From the NCBI GenBank assembly GCA_947501885.1, contig CANMXN010000001.1:186001-250000 (forward strand): a stretch of 64,000 nt of DNA, read 5' to 3'. The notes beneath the pieces are model-generated. The model was given only the letters and a program-made list of their open reading frames with translations. It was not told the DNA's origin and made no database searches. Positions 45,117 to 55,220 of this stretch are shown here, one piece after another. This stretch comes from an uncultured Sphingorhabdus sp. (GTDB taxonomy: Bacteria > Pseudomonadota > Alphaproteobacteria > Sphingomonadales > Sphingomonadaceae). The position numbers and the translations under genes were made by a program. Positions within the stretch are counted from its first letter, which is position 1; every line of letters starts with the position of its first letter.

Positions 45117-45887
45117 ATGACTATTAGATTATCAGATTATGAAAATTGCCAACCTTATGAAGGCAATTATGGTAAAGACCTCAAAAAACTACAAAAGCGT
45201 CTTGCTCGTTTGCAGGCTTTGCTGATTGTACATTCGCGCAAGGCAATGATTGTCTTTGAAGGTTGGGATGCTGCGGGCAAAGGCGGCGCAATTAAACGCA
45301 TGAGTACATTTTGGGACCCGCGATATTATCAGGTTCATTCTATAGCTGCACCGACCAAAGAAGAGAAAGAAAAGCATTTTTTGTGGCGCTTTTGGAATAA
45401 ATTACCATGTACGCAAGAGATTGCGGTTCTGGATCGTAGCTATTATGGGCGCGTGTTAGTGGAGCGTGTGGAGGGCTTTGCCAGTGAGAAAGAATGGCGA
45501 CGCGGTTATGATGAGATTAATGAATTTGAAGCGCAACAGTGCGATATAGATACAAAGATAATTAAGATATTTCTACATATCACTCAAGAATCACAAGATG
45601 AGCGGCTTAAAGAGCGTATGGAAGAACCTTCAAAGCGATGGAAGTTGACCGCTGATGATTTTCGCAACCGTAGCAAACGTGCAGCCTATCAAGAGGCTAT
45701 CGAGGATATGTTCGCGCACAATGATACGCGGTGGGCGCCGTGGAAAGTGATCGATAGTAATGACCAAAAAACTGCGAGATTGGCAATCCTGAAATATGTT
45801 GCTGATCAATTAGAGGATTATTTGCCTTCTGAATTTCCAGATGTGGATGATGATGTCGCTGCATTAGCACGTGAAGCTTTTGATTAA
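45117..45887 (+). CDS. ppk2: Polyphosphate:nucleotide phosphotransferase, PPK2 family
   Basis: PPK2 enzymes phosphorylate nucleotides with polyphosphate. The 256-residue protein has the single PPK2 domain: Walker A FEGWDAAGKGGAIKRM, RFWNKLPCTQEIAVLDRSYYGR with Walker B and lid residues, and the C-terminal WKVIDSNDQKTARL. Whether it prefers ADP or AMP cannot be told from sequence. It is the third polyphosphate gene in ten kilobases. Its stop abuts that of the convergent Cys-rich gene. Confidence 0.93.
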   Translation: MTIRLSDYENCQPYEGNYGKDLKKLQKRLARLQALLIVHSRKAMIVFEGWDAAGKGGAIKRMSTFWDPRYYQVHSIAAPTKEEKEKHFLWRFWNKLPCTQEIAVLDRSYYGRVLVERVEGFASEKEWRRGYDEINEFEAQQCDIDTKIIKIFLHITQESQDERLKERMEEPSKRWKLTADDFRNRSKRAAYQEAIEDMFAHNDTRWAPWKVIDSNDQKTARLAILKYVADQLEDYLPSEFPDVDDDVAALAREAFD

Positions 45888-46082
45888 TCAGCCGTTACAG
45901 GCGCAGCCCTTACCTTTTTTACAAGCACGGTCTTTTGCTATGCAGCTATTGCCGCAAGCCTTACCCTTTTTACATGTTTTACAGCAACTTTGTGCATAAG
46001 CAGGGGCATATTCACACGGAACCAAAAATGAACCGCCGCCAAGTGCGACCAATATAAATGCTGAGATGATAGTTTTCTTCAT
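45888..46082 (-). CDS. Small secreted Cys-rich protein
   Basis: A 64-residue protein with a signal peptide ending near AYAQS and a mature part of about 34 residues carrying eight cysteines (CCKTCKKGKACGNSCI, RACKKGKGCAC). The CGNSCI...C...CAC pattern occurs in other small exported proteobacterial proteins, and suggests a disulfide knot or metal site. Lysine is also abundant. It is the only recognisable gene in its interval and uses ATG 46082. Function unknown. Confidence 0.75.
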   Translation of the reverse strand: MKKTIISAFILVALGGGSFLVPCEYAPAYAQSCCKTCKKGKACGNSCIAKDRACKKGKGCACNG

Positions 46083-46100
46083 TATGGTTTGTTATAATAT

Positions 46101-46577
46101 TTAATAACTTATCGCAATGACCTCCCACCATTTCGGACCAGATGGTAAATTCACTTGGCACACATCACCTATTGCCGCGCGGCGCAATGCACGAGCGAGG
46201 GGGCTGTTCCATCCGATACGGTTCTGATCGGCATCGCTCTCATCATCGCCAACAATAGTGATAAATATCTCATTATCATCTTCATCAGCAAGGGCGACTT
46301 TCGCACCGAAATAGATATGATCTTTATCGTGTTGTTGCGAAGGGTCTATGACTTGTGCAGCTTTTATTTTCTTGGATAATTGCCCCAAGCGATAGTCGAT
46401 AGAGCGCAGCTTTTGTTTGCCATAAATATAATCGCCATTTTCGCTGCGATCACCATTGCCCGCGGCCCAACTTACGATTTCAACGACTTTGGGACGCTCA
46501 ACACGGAATAATTGATCATATTCTGCTTTGAGCGCCGCATAACCTGTTGGTGTTATTGGACGATTCTTTTCTTGCAT
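46101..46577 (-). CDS. greB: Transcription elongation factor GreB
   Basis: GreB stimulates RNA cleavage by backtracked RNA polymerase. The 158-residue protein has the N-terminal coiled coil (ITPTGYAALKAEYDQLFR...VVEIVSWAAGNGDRSENGDYIYGK) with the acidic tip, and the C-terminal FKBP-like domain (IGWNSPLARALRRAAIGDVCQV). The RSENGDYIYGK wording and length favour GreB over GreA. It follows slt by 19 bases, in the upstream direction of transcription. Confidence 0.92.
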   Translation of the reverse strand: MQEKNRPITPTGYAALKAEYDQLFRVERPKVVEIVSWAAGNGDRSENGDYIYGKQKLRSIDYRLGQLSKKIKAAQVIDPSQQHDKDHIYFGAKVALADEDDNEIFITIVGDDESDADQNRIGWNSPLARALRRAAIGDVCQVNLPSGPKWWEVIAISY

Positions 46578-46596
46578 AATATTATATGCAAATTAT

Positions 46597-48612
46597 TCAG
46601 CCTGGTTTTTTGTTCAAATAGGTGCTGAGCGGTGTATCGGAACGAATACGGGCTTTGTCAGGGTTAAGATGGTCATACATGACTGCATTTTCCAGAACAC
46701 GTTGCACATAATTTTTGGTTTCATAGACGGGGATATTCTCAATCCAATCCAAAATATCAACCTGCGGTGTACGCGGATCGCCATTACGGCGTAGCCATTT
46801 GTTCACATTACCAGGGCCAGCATTATAGGCGGCAACTGCCAATGGATAACTACCACCAAAATAGCGCAACATCTGCTTAATATAGCTAGAACCGAGCATG
46901 ATGTTATAATCGGGGTTGCTGGTTAATTTGCTGCGCGCATAACTCAGGCGCAATTTCCCAGATACTTCACGTGCAGTAGATGGGATGAGTTGCATGAGTC
47001 CGCGTGCATTGGCATGACTAACGGCTTCGCGGTCAAATTGGCTTTCTTGTCGCGTAATAGAATGAACTAACGTAAAATTATCTTCATCACTACTAGGAAT
47101 TGATATTTCTGGGAAACCATAGGCTATCAGATTACTATGGCCCTCGACCCGTGCATTTCGGGCCGCCATCACTTGTAAATCAGGACGATTAAGGCGCTTT
47201 GATAAAGCTATGGCATCAAGAAATTCTTTTTCGCTCTCAGCGGCATTGGCAATAGCACGTAAGAAAGAGCTTTGCTCTTTCCAGCCGCCATAACGCGGCG
47301 CGATTTGTGCTGCAAGATAAACGCTAGGAACCTCGCCATTATTTGGAGCATTGCTAACAGGTGGAGGTGCGGTGCGTGTTGGCAGTTTGCGCCCTAACGC
47401 TTCAATAGAAAGTTGCCCGTAAAATTGATCATAATATGCTGCTGCTTGTTCAAAATATGCATTGGCACCAGCAAAGTCACCCGCCTCGCGCAATGATTTT
47501 CCTGCCCAATATAGCCCTTTGGTACGGGTTTGCGGAGAACGCGCCGATAAACCATATTTTTCAAACATTTTGGCCGCATCCGTTGGGCGGTTTAAATTAT
47601 TGAGTGCGACCTGTCCCGCTAACCATGTGAGGCTTGTATAATCATCACGAACACCAAGTGATTGATCAATTGGTTTTTCTCCTGTCGGAATGGCATCATC
47701 CACCTTAGATGCAATATCATAGGCCAATTTATATTGTTTGTCATTGTGAGCAGATCGCGCATTTTTTAGTAGAATTTCATACCATTCTTCTGGATCCGCT
47801 GGTGCATAAGCAAGGCTTTGGCGATTGGCGAGCATTTGCCGTGCACTCCAGCTATTGCCTGCGTTGCGTAATTGATTAGCACGTGCCCCTATTAATCCTG
47901 CATCTCGTAATCCAGCATCACCGGCGGCTGTAATCTTTGCATCTGCATCTGATGACTTGCTTCGAACTGCTAGTTGTGCATCAAATAGATTACGACGCTC
48001 TGCTGATGCTCGAGATAAATTATTACGCGCACTGCGCACTGCACCTTGCCAGAGAAGCGCATCGATTCGGGTATCATGATCATTACTGTTTAAATCACTC
48101 CCCATAATATTAGCCAATCTACTCTCAATATTATCGGGAAGAGCACCTCCGCGCCATGCTTGTTTTGCGATGGGAATGGCCTCTGCACGGCGGCCATTAT
48201 TGGCTAAGATGATTGCATATTTGGCTTTACCAACATTGGTAAGTGGTTTTATGCGGTCAAAGTAATCAAGCGCTTGAGAGGCAGAATAATTATCGATACT
48301 CAATGATTGTTCGGCATAGCGTTTGATCCGTGCTTCATTTGGCCAACCGCCATAAGTCATTAAGAAACTGCTATATTCTGAGAAATTATAATTACCACCT
48401 CTGGACAAATCACGCCAACGTGACAAAGCTGCGGGAATATTCCCTTTGCTAATATCAACGGCATTATTGGGTACACCTGTACCTGGAGAAAATGTGATCT
48501 CTTGCGATACATTTAGTGCAGCAGAGGAATCATTATCATCACTTGCTGCATAGGCATGTGCTGGACCGATTAATAGTGATGCTAAAATAATATGTGATAC
48601 CATGCTGGACAT
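46597..48612 (-). CDS. slt: Soluble lytic murein transglycosylase
   Basis: The 671-residue periplasmic enzyme cleaves glycan strands to 1,6-anhydro ends. It has a signal peptide (LLIGPAHAYA), a long helical superhelix of repeats in the first 460 residues, and a C-terminal goose-lysozyme-like SLT domain with the catalytic Glu in ITRQESQFDREAVSHANARGLMQLIPST and AVAAYNAGPGNVNKW. greB follows 19 bases later. Confidence 0.93.
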   Translation of the reverse strand: MSSMVSHIILASLLIGPAHAYAASDDNDSSAALNVSQEITFSPGTGVPNNAVDISKGNIPAALSRWRDLSRGGNYNFSEYSSFLMTYGGWPNEARIKRYAEQSLSIDNYSASQALDYFDRIKPLTNVGKAKYAIILANNGRRAEAIPIAKQAWRGGALPDNIESRLANIMGSDLNSNDHDTRIDALLWQGAVRSARNNLSRASAERRNLFDAQLAVRSKSSDADAKITAAGDAGLRDAGLIGARANQLRNAGNSWSARQMLANRQSLAYAPADPEEWYEILLKNARSAHNDKQYKLAYDIASKVDDAIPTGEKPIDQSLGVRDDYTSLTWLAGQVALNNLNRPTDAAKMFEKYGLSARSPQTRTKGLYWAGKSLREAGDFAGANAYFEQAAAYYDQFYGQLSIEALGRKLPTRTAPPPVSNAPNNGEVPSVYLAAQIAPRYGGWKEQSSFLRAIANAAESEKEFLDAIALSKRLNRPDLQVMAARNARVEGHSNLIAYGFPEISIPSSDEDNFTLVHSITRQESQFDREAVSHANARGLMQLIPSTAREVSGKLRLSYARSKLTSNPDYNIMLGSSYIKQMLRYFGGSYPLAVAAYNAGPGNVNKWLRRNGDPRTPQVDILDWIENIPVYETKNYVQRVLENAVMYDHLNPDKARIRSDTPLSTYLNKKPG

Positions 48613-48740
48613 ATTGGTGTATTGCTCCTTATCAGGTGATTGTTTAATAATTTAGATTCATATGTTGCTACTTAATGGTTCCTTAATAACCATATTCGAA
48701 CAGATGCATATATATGTTTCAAGTTGAAGGAAAAAAATCC

Positions 48741-49616
48741 ATGTTTTCTGGCTCAATACCAGCTCTAGTGACTCCTTTTTGCGACGGATCGTTTGATGAA
48801 GCTCATTTTCGTAATTTAGTTGATTGGCAAATCGAACAAGGCAGCAGTGCTTTGGTACCATGCGGCACCACTGGCGAGAGTTCCACATTGTCTAATGCAG
48901 AGCATCATCGCGTTATAGAAATTTGTGTTGAACAAGCCGCAGGGCGTGTTCCTATTATTGCAGGCTGCGGTTCTAACGATACAACCAATGCTCTTTTACA
49001 TATGAATTTTTCTAAAAAATGCGGTGCTAAGGCTGCCCTGGTTGTCGCGCCATATTATAATCGTCCCAATCAAGATGGTATTTTTGCGCATTTTGAAAAA
49101 TTGACGCAAGAGTGTGATCTTCCGATTATTCTATATAATGTGCCAGCGCGTACCGTTACAGATATGCTTCCTGATACTGTAAATCGCCTTTCTCAAATCC
49201 CTAATATAAAAGGGATTAAAGATGCGAGCGGTGATGTATCTCGAGTAACGGAACATGGTCTGGGATGCGATGATGATTTCTGTCAACTATCTGGCGTTGA
49301 TGAATTATCACTTGCCTTTAATGCTACTGGAGGGGGTGGAGCTATATCGGTAACGGCCAATGTCGCACCTAAATTATGCGCAGAGTTTCAAGCGGCCTGT
49401 ATTTCAGGTGATTATAATACAGCTCACTCTATAAATGATAGACTCTATCCATTACATAAAGCGCTTTTCTCTGATGCATCTCCTGGGCCTGTAAAATATG
49501 CTCTGTCACGTGTTTTGAGCGATTTTCCAACAGAAGTGCGCCTACCAATGACGCAGCCTAGTAAAGAGAGCCGTGCATTAGTAGATGCGGCACTGGAGAA
49601 TGCAGGTTTGATATAA
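48741..49616 (+). CDS. dapA: 4-hydroxy-tetrahydrodipicolinate synthase
   Basis: DapA condenses pyruvate and aspartate semialdehyde in lysine and diaminopimelate synthesis. The 291-residue protein has [13 protein letters not shown] at the start, [10 protein letters not shown], Tyr132 in [12 protein letters not shown] and the Schiff-base lysine Lys160 in [13 protein letters not shown] 48741 is chosen: AAGG lies just upstream and the product starts as the family does, while ATG 48714 adds nine unneeded residues. smpB starts at its stop codon. Confidence 0.97.
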   Translation: MFSGSIPALVTPFCDGSFDEAHFRNLVDWQIEQGSSALVPCGTTGESSTLSNAEHHRVIEICVEQAAGRVPIIAGCGSNDTTNALLHMNFSKKCGAKAALVVAPYYNRPNQDGIFAHFEKLTQECDLPIILYNVPARTVTDMLPDTVNRLSQIPNIKGIKDASGDVSRVTEHGLGCDDDFCQLSGVDELSLAFNATGGGGAISVTANVAPKLCAEFQAACISGDYNTAHSINDRLYPLHKALFSDASPGPVKYALSRVLSDFPTEVRLPMTQPSKESRALVDAALENAGLI

Positions 49617-50098
49617 TGGCAAGGCCTAGGCATATAGAATTTGATAAGGTTAAAAATGTCGCCGAAAACAGACGGGCACGCTATGATTATCATATCGATG
49701 ATAAGTTTGAAGCGGGAATCGCGCTGACGGGCACAGAAGTGAAATCTTTGCGCTTTGGTGAGGGGTCAATAGTGGAGAGCTATGCCGAAGTAAAAGAAGG
49801 GCAGGTTTGGTTGGTTAATGCTAATATACCCGAATTTAGTCATGGTAATCGCCATAATCATGAGGCTAAACGTCCTAGAAAGCTGTTACTCAACAAGCGT
49901 GAGATTGCGAAGTTGCATGGGGCTGTTGAACGCAAAGGTATGACGCTTGTACCACTCAGTATGTATTTTAACGGAAAAGGGCGTGCAAAGGTTGAATTAG
50001 CGCTAGCAAAAGGTAAGAAGGCTCATGATAAGCGGGCAACCGAAAAGGCGCGAGATTGGAAACGTGAACAAGGACGAATATTAAGGGAAAATGGCTAA
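49616..50098 (+). CDS. smpB: SsrA-binding protein SmpB
   Basis: SmpB delivers tmRNA to stalled ribosomes. The 160-residue protein has [32 protein letters not shown], the [23 protein letters not shown] stretch and a basic C-terminal tail that extends into the ribosomal mRNA channel. Its ATG shares one base with the dapA stop (TAATG). The tmRNA gene itself is 28 kb away in this window. Confidence 0.97.
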   Translation: MARPRHIEFDKVKNVAENRRARYDYHIDDKFEAGIALTGTEVKSLRFGEGSIVESYAEVKEGQVWLVNANIPEFSHGNRHNHEAKRPRKLLLNKREIAKLHGAVERKGMTLVPLSMYFNGKGRAKVELALAKGKKAHDKRATEKARDWKREQGRILRENG

Positions 50099-50651
50099 AA
50101 AAGAGGAAAAGAATTGGCTGCAGAGAAATCTGCCTGATAGAAAAATTCTATCAGAAAACCCTCTGCTGCGTCCGTTTAAAGATCGTTTTTTATCAGCCGA
50201 ATTATGGCGATTTACGCGAAGGTCGGTACCTGTGGGCGTTGCTATAGGCTTTTTAACGGCAATAATTGTATTAGTACCCGGTTTTCAAATGTTTGTTGCG
50301 GTTCTTTTGTGCCCATTATTCCGTGGCAATATCCCCTCTGCGCTAATAGCAACATTTATTAACACTCCAATTACGACACCGCCTCTGATTTACTTATCCT
50401 ATCTCTTGGGCAGTACAATTTTAGGTAAAGAACATAATATTCCGTTCGCAGATGGTGAGAGACTAACGGATATGAGTATTTCAGATTGGTGGAGTTGGTT
50501 GATCAGCGCTGGGCAACCTATGCTGGTGGGATTATTTGCTATTGCGGTTGTCACAGCAAGCATAGGATATTTGCTCACCAACTGGCTTTGGGCACGCTGG
50601 ATATTTAGAAAATATCGCCGTCGGTCGAAAGCTAATGTCGCTCGTCGATAG
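50091..50651 (+). CDS. DUF2062 membrane protein
   Basis: The 186-residue protein has hydrophobic segments at about residues 49-75, 83-110 and 144-166 between charged ends, matching the DUF2062 family whose members sit in the inner membrane with no known function. It overlaps smpB by eight bases, so translation is probably coupled. The [17 protein letters not shown] stretch is typical of the family. Confidence 0.85.
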   Translation: MAKKEEKNWLQRNLPDRKILSENPLLRPFKDRFLSAELWRFTRRSVPVGVAIGFLTAIIVLVPGFQMFVAVLLCPLFRGNIPSALIATFINTPITTPPLIYLSYLLGSTILGKEHNIPFADGERLTDMSISDWWSWLISAGQPMLVGLFAIAVVTASIGYLLTNWLWARWIFRKYRRRSKANVARR

Positions 50652-50713
50652 AAGTCTTTGCGGATAGAGGCTAATGTTTAGTTTCATCTGTGTTTAGTTT
50701 TGGGAAAAATATT

Positions 50714-52738
50714 ATGAAAAATAAATTATTGGCTATATTATTATCAACATCGATAATTGGTGTAACGGCTGCATATTCGCAAAGTGAGAACTATGATGCA
50801 GTGGAAACTATTGGAAGTTTTGGTTTCGATATATCTGGTATGGACAAAAATATATCCGCAGGTGAAGATTTCTATCAATATGCAAGCGGTACTTGGGCAA
50901 AAAATACAGTCATACCTGATGACAAATCAAACTATGGTATGTTCAATGTTCTAACGGATTTATCGCAAGAGCGTGTTAAAGCTATTTTAGAAGAAGCGAA
51001 AGACGAGAGTAGCAGTAAGATTGGCAATGCTTATGCCAGCTATTTGGACACAGAAACGATTGAGTCAAAAGGGCTTGAGCCTATTAAACCATGGCTAGAT
51101 TCTATTCGTACTCTTAACAATAAAGAAGATTATACTAAGCTTTTAATTGAAGCACGTAAAAATGGTGTTGGAACACCAGTTGGAAGTTTTGTTGGTCAAG
51201 ATAGCAAAAACCCAGATCAATATATATTTATCTTATCGCAAAGCGGTACAGGACTGCCTGATCGTGATATGTATATCAAAGAAGGTGAAAAATTAGAAAA
51301 GAACCGCGTTGAATATGTAAAGTTTTTGACGAAATTACTGGAATTGGCTGGAGAAGATGATGCCAACAACCGTGCAAAAGCAATTTTTGAACTTGAGAAG
51401 TCTATTGCGCAGGTTCAATGGAATCGTGAAGATAATAGCGATGCGACCAAGACATATAATAAAATGAGTCTGGCCGAATTAGACGCTGCTACTCCAGGTA
51501 TGGATTTTAAAACTATCATAACTGGTTTTAACGATAATATTGAAAATGTGATTGTGCGTCAGCCTAGTGCGATCACAGCGATTTCTAAAATTATAGGTGG
51601 TGCTGATTTGGCTACGCTGAAAGACATGCTTATTGTGCGTTCGCTTAGTGGTTTTTCAAATGCTCTGCCTGATAGTATAGCGGACACAAATTTCGCATTT
51701 TATGGTACAACATTATCTGGAACACCAGAGCGCGAAGTGCGTTGGAAACGCGGTGTTAGCTTTACTGAGCGTATGCTTGGTGAAGAAGTAGGGCAAAAGT
51801 ATGTTGAAAGACATTATCCGCCTGAAACGAAAGCTGCTATGGATAAATTGGTACAAAATGTACTTGCTGCTATGGGGCGACGTATAGATAATTTGGATTG
51901 GATGCAGCCAGAAACAAAAACGAAAGCTAAGCAAAAGCTTGATAATTTTACAGTTAAAATCGGACATACCGATAAATGGCGTGATTATTCGTCGCTTGAA
52001 ATTAAACGTGATGATGCTTTTGGCAATCAATTGCGTTCCAATCGTTTTGAATTTGCCGATGATATGTCAAAATTGGGTGCGCCTATTCGCCGTTATGAAT
52101 GGGGTATGTTCCCACAAACAGTGAATGCTTATGCTAATTTTAGTATGAATGAAATTGTGTTCCCAGCGGCTATATTACAACCACCATTTTTTGACCCTAA
52201 TGCCGATGATGCTATTAACTATGGCGGGATTGGTGCTGTGATTGGTCATGAGATTAGCCATCATTTTGATGATCAAGGTGCTAAATTTGATGAAAATGGT
52301 CGTTTGTCTGATTGGTGGACAGCCGCCGACGTTGCCGCTTTTGACCAAGCTGGTAAAAAGTTAATCGCACAATATGACAAATATGAACCTTTACCAGGTG
52401 AATTTGTCAAAGGTGAATTCACATTGGGTGAAAATATTGGAGATCTAGCTGGCCTTACAATGGCTTATGACGCCTATAAGGCATCCTTGGATGGTAAAGA
52501 GGCCCCTGTACTAGACGGTTTTACTGGAGATCAACGCTTTTTCCTAGGTTGGGCACAAGTTTGGCGTCGTAATTACCGTAAAGAAGAATTGAGCCGTCGT
52601 TTATTGACGGACTCGCACAGTCCATCAATTCAAAGAACTTGGGTAGTGCGCAACCTTGACAAATGGTATGATGCGTACAAACCATCTGATAAAGATTCGC
52701 TATACCTTGCTCCAGAGGATCGCGTAAAAATCTGGTAA
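50714..52738 (+). CDS. M13 family zinc metallopeptidase (neprilysin/PepO-like)
   Basis: The 674-residue exported protein has a signal peptide (KLLAILLSTSIIGVTAAYS), an M13 N-terminal domain (GEDFYQYASGTWAKNTVIPDD) and the peptidase domain with the zinc site HEISHHFDDQG and the third ligand in GENIGDLAGL. VNAYANFSMNEIVFPAAILQPPFF is the substrate-side NAY motif. It likely cleaves peptides in the periplasm. The start is ATG 50714; GTG 50690 is less likely. cckA follows nine bases after its stop, an unexpected closeness. Confidence 0.92.
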   Translation: MKNKLLAILLSTSIIGVTAAYSQSENYDAVETIGSFGFDISGMDKNISAGEDFYQYASGTWAKNTVIPDDKSNYGMFNVLTDLSQERVKAILEEAKDESSSKIGNAYASYLDTETIESKGLEPIKPWLDSIRTLNNKEDYTKLLIEARKNGVGTPVGSFVGQDSKNPDQYIFILSQSGTGLPDRDMYIKEGEKLEKNRVEYVKFLTKLLELAGEDDANNRAKAIFELEKSIAQVQWNREDNSDATKTYNKMSLAELDAATPGMDFKTIITGFNDNIENVIVRQPSAITAISKIIGGADLATLKDMLIVRSLSGFSNALPDSIADTNFAFYGTTLSGTPEREVRWKRGVSFTERMLGEEVGQKYVERHYPPETKAAMDKLVQNVLAAMGRRIDNLDWMQPETKTKAKQKLDNFTVKIGHTDKWRDYSSLEIKRDDAFGNQLRSNRFEFADDMSKLGAPIRRYEWGMFPQTVNAYANFSMNEIVFPAAILQPPFFDPNADDAINYGGIGAVIGHEISHHFDDQGAKFDENGRLSDWWTAADVAAFDQAGKKLIAQYDKYEPLPGEFVKGEFTLGENIGDLAGLTMAYDAYKASLDGKEAPVLDGFTGDQRFFLGWAQVWRRNYRKEELSRRLLTDSHSPSIQRTWVVRNLDKWYDAYKPSDKDSLYLAPEDRVKIW

Positions 52739-52747
52739 GGAAATACA

Positions 52748-55153
52748 TTGTCACAATTGCATTTTTCATCACAATTAAAACTATTTGGTGAAAGTGTCGA
52801 TGACGATAGAAAATATAGCCATTTGCTTATCTTAGGATTAGCAGCGGCTATTTTACTATCAGTTATCATTTTATGGTTTGTTTCTGAAAATATAGTGTTG
52901 GTAGGAAGTTTTGGCGCTGCATTTGTTGCGACTGTCAGTACCATATTATATTTTCAAAACCTCACAAATAGTAAGCAAGGCGTTGATCAATTGCCGCCTG
53001 ATTGGGCTGTTACACGAACAATTATAGATCAGTCTAATATGGCGGTTGTTATTTGTGATCGGGCAGGGCGGATGTCTTGCGCGAATGAACGGTTTGATAA
53101 ATGGTTTGCTGGATTAAAGCCCCCGCCTGATTTAAATGTTGGTGAGAATGAACGTGAAATGCTTGTAAATGCTGGGCGAATGGCCTGGCGTGAAGGCATT
53201 GGTATCGTTGAATCGCTCAAACATAATGGTCAAGACTTTCAAGTGAAAGCTGTGAAAGCGGGTAGCGCTGATGAATATTTGATATGGACCTTTGAACCCG
53301 TTGTTGAACAGAGTCTGTCCACATTAGCCGTTGAAACATTTACAGGACAAATTGGCCAGCGTATGGGCGAATCTGGTATTATGTCACTCATTATTGGTGG
53401 TGAGGGACGCATTAGAGGATGTAATAGCGCTTTTGCAGCACGAGCGACGGGGCGCTCCGAAGCAAATATCGTTAGCCGTGATTTCGCAACTTTTTTGCGG
53501 TCTGATGAAAAAGGACGCATTTACTTTGAACGTGAAGGCCGGCGCGGCGTGCCGCTGAGGTTGATGCATATTCCTCTCAGGCCAGACGATAATAATAGTC
53601 CAGCCATTATTTTTGCTCTTGATGAAGATAGTGCGCAGATTGATAGGCAAAGCGCTCTTGTTCATGTTGAGAATCTATTGACGGACCTTCCGCTTGGCCT
53701 TGCATTAGCTGATCGTGATGGGCGCTTTCTCTTTGCTAATAATAGTTTTGCGCGAGTTGCGGGTATGCCACTAGAAAACTTACCCCCTTATCCGGGGGAT
53801 TTGGTTATTAAAGAAGATAAAGCTGCCGTTGCTGATACGGTTCGACGCTATGCATCAGGACAACCAATGTCAGGAGATATTGCTGTTCGCTTGAAAGAAA
53901 CACCTGAAGAAGTGGTATCCTTATCAATTGCGGGCGTTCGCGGTTTGGGCGATGCTTCTGTGCTTATTGGCCTTAAGGATAATAGTGAGGAATCAAAACT
54001 TAAACGCCAGGTCGCGCAAGCCACTAAGATGCAAGCCGTTGGGCAATTGGCAGGCGGCGTTGCGCATGATTTCAATAATATATTGACTGCAATTATTGGC
54101 TATTGTGATTTAATGTTACTGCGCCATTCTCCTGGTGACAGTGATTATGATGATATTCAGCAAATCAAAAATAACAGCAATCGTGCTGCGAGCTTAACCC
54201 GTCAATTGTTGGCCTTTTCGCGTCAACAAACCTTGCGGCCGCAAATATTGCAGCTTCCTGATGTGGTGTCCGAAGTATCTGCGCTGCTTAAGCGGTTATT
54301 AGGTGAGAAAATACGCTTAGAAGTCCAACATGGTAGAAGCATTGGTACTGTTCGGGCCGACCCTGGGCAATTGGAACAAGTCATTATTAATCTTGGTGTA
54401 AATGCGCGAGATGCAATGCCAGAAGGTGGTGTGCTAACATTGGAAACCAAAGCTGTCTCAGTGGCCGATGTGCGAGCGATGAACAGTGATATATTGCCAT
54501 TGGGTGATTATGCCATGCTTTCTGTCATCGATATGGGATCGGGTATATCAAAAGATAATTTAAGCAAAATATTTGAACCGTTTTTCACGACCAAAGAAGT
54601 CGGGAAGGGGACTGGCCTAGGACTTTCAACAGTTTATGGGATTGTGAAACAATCTGGCGGGTTTATCTTTGCTGACTCAAAAGAAGGGGTAGGGACACGT
54701 TTTGATGTTTATTTGCCTGTTCATATAAGCGAAGAAAGCAGTGATTTGCCTGCCATCTCACAAGCTCCTGATAAATCAGAGCTGTGGGGTAGCGGCCGTA
54801 TTTTAATTGTTGAGGATGAAGATATGGTTCGTGCCGTTGCGGAACGCGCTTTGGTTCGTCAAGGGTATCAAGTGGAGACGGCCTGCGATGGTGAAGAAGC
54901 GCTCGAAATTCTCTCAAAAAGCCGCAAATTTGATCTTATTGTATCGGATGTTGTGATGCCCAACATGGATGGACCGACTATGGCCCGTAAGGTCCGTGAT
55001 ACTTATGGTGATATTAGAATATTGTTCATGTCAGGTTATGCTGAAGAACAATTGCGCAAATCGATCAATATCGACAATATGTTCTTTTTGCCTAAACCAT
55101 TTTCAGTACAACAAATTTCTAAGGCGGTTAAGCATGCAATGACATTTGATTGA
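52748..55153 (+). CDS. cckA: CckA-like hybrid sensor histidine kinase
   Basis: CckA is the membrane kinase that feeds the ChpT-CtrA cell-cycle pathway. The 801-residue protein has two membrane segments (about residues 24-75), PAS-like domains, a HisKA domain with phospho-His440 in GQLAGGVAHDFNNILTAI, HATPase (NLGVNARDAMPEGG, GTGLGLSTVYG), and a C-terminal receiver domain with phosphoacceptor Asp734 in IVSDVVMPNMDG. The start is TTG 52748, six bases after AAGGA. Its place before recA is typical of sphingomonads. Confidence 0.9.
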   Translation: MSQLHFSSQLKLFGESVDDDRKYSHLLILGLAAAILLSVIILWFVSENIVLVGSFGAAFVATVSTILYFQNLTNSKQGVDQLPPDWAVTRTIIDQSNMAVVICDRAGRMSCANERFDKWFAGLKPPPDLNVGENEREMLVNAGRMAWREGIGIVESLKHNGQDFQVKAVKAGSADEYLIWTFEPVVEQSLSTLAVETFTGQIGQRMGESGIMSLIIGGEGRIRGCNSAFAARATGRSEANIVSRDFATFLRSDEKGRIYFEREGRRGVPLRLMHIPLRPDDNNSPAIIFALDEDSAQIDRQSALVHVENLLTDLPLGLALADRDGRFLFANNSFARVAGMPLENLPPYPGDLVIKEDKAAVADTVRRYASGQPMSGDIAVRLKETPEEVVSLSIAGVRGLGDASVLIGLKDNSEESKLKRQVAQATKMQAVGQLAGGVAHDFNNILTAIIGYCDLMLLRHSPGDSDYDDIQQIKNNSNRAASLTRQLLAFSRQQTLRPQILQLPDVVSEVSALLKRLLGEKIRLEVQHGRSIGTVRADPGQLEQVIINLGVNARDAMPEGGVLTLETKAVSVADVRAMNSDILPLGDYAMLSVIDMGSGISKDNLSKIFEPFFTTKEVGKGTGLGLSTVYGIVKQSGGFIFADSKEGVGTRFDVYLPVHISEESSDLPAISQAPDKSELWGSGRILIVEDEDMVRAVAERALVRQGYQVETACDGEEALEILSKSRKFDLIVSDVVMPNMDGPTMARKVRDTYGDIRILFMSGYAEEQLRKSINIDNMFFLPKPFSVQQISKAVKHAMTFD

Positions 55154-55196
55154 TGAAACATATATTTATATATTTTTTAAAATATAAAATAATTTT

Positions 55197-55220
55197 GTTC
55201 CCCTCTTGTTCTTTGAGAAC
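55197..55220 (+). promoter_or_regulatory. LexA (SOS) box upstream of recA, overlapping a palindrome
   Basis: GTTC-CCCTCTT-GTTC at 55197-55211 is an exact match to the alphaproteobacterial LexA site GTTC-N7-GTTC, 76 bases before the recA start. The second half-site also begins an inverted repeat TTGTTCT-TTG-AGAACAA (55206-55222). Confidence 0.85.
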
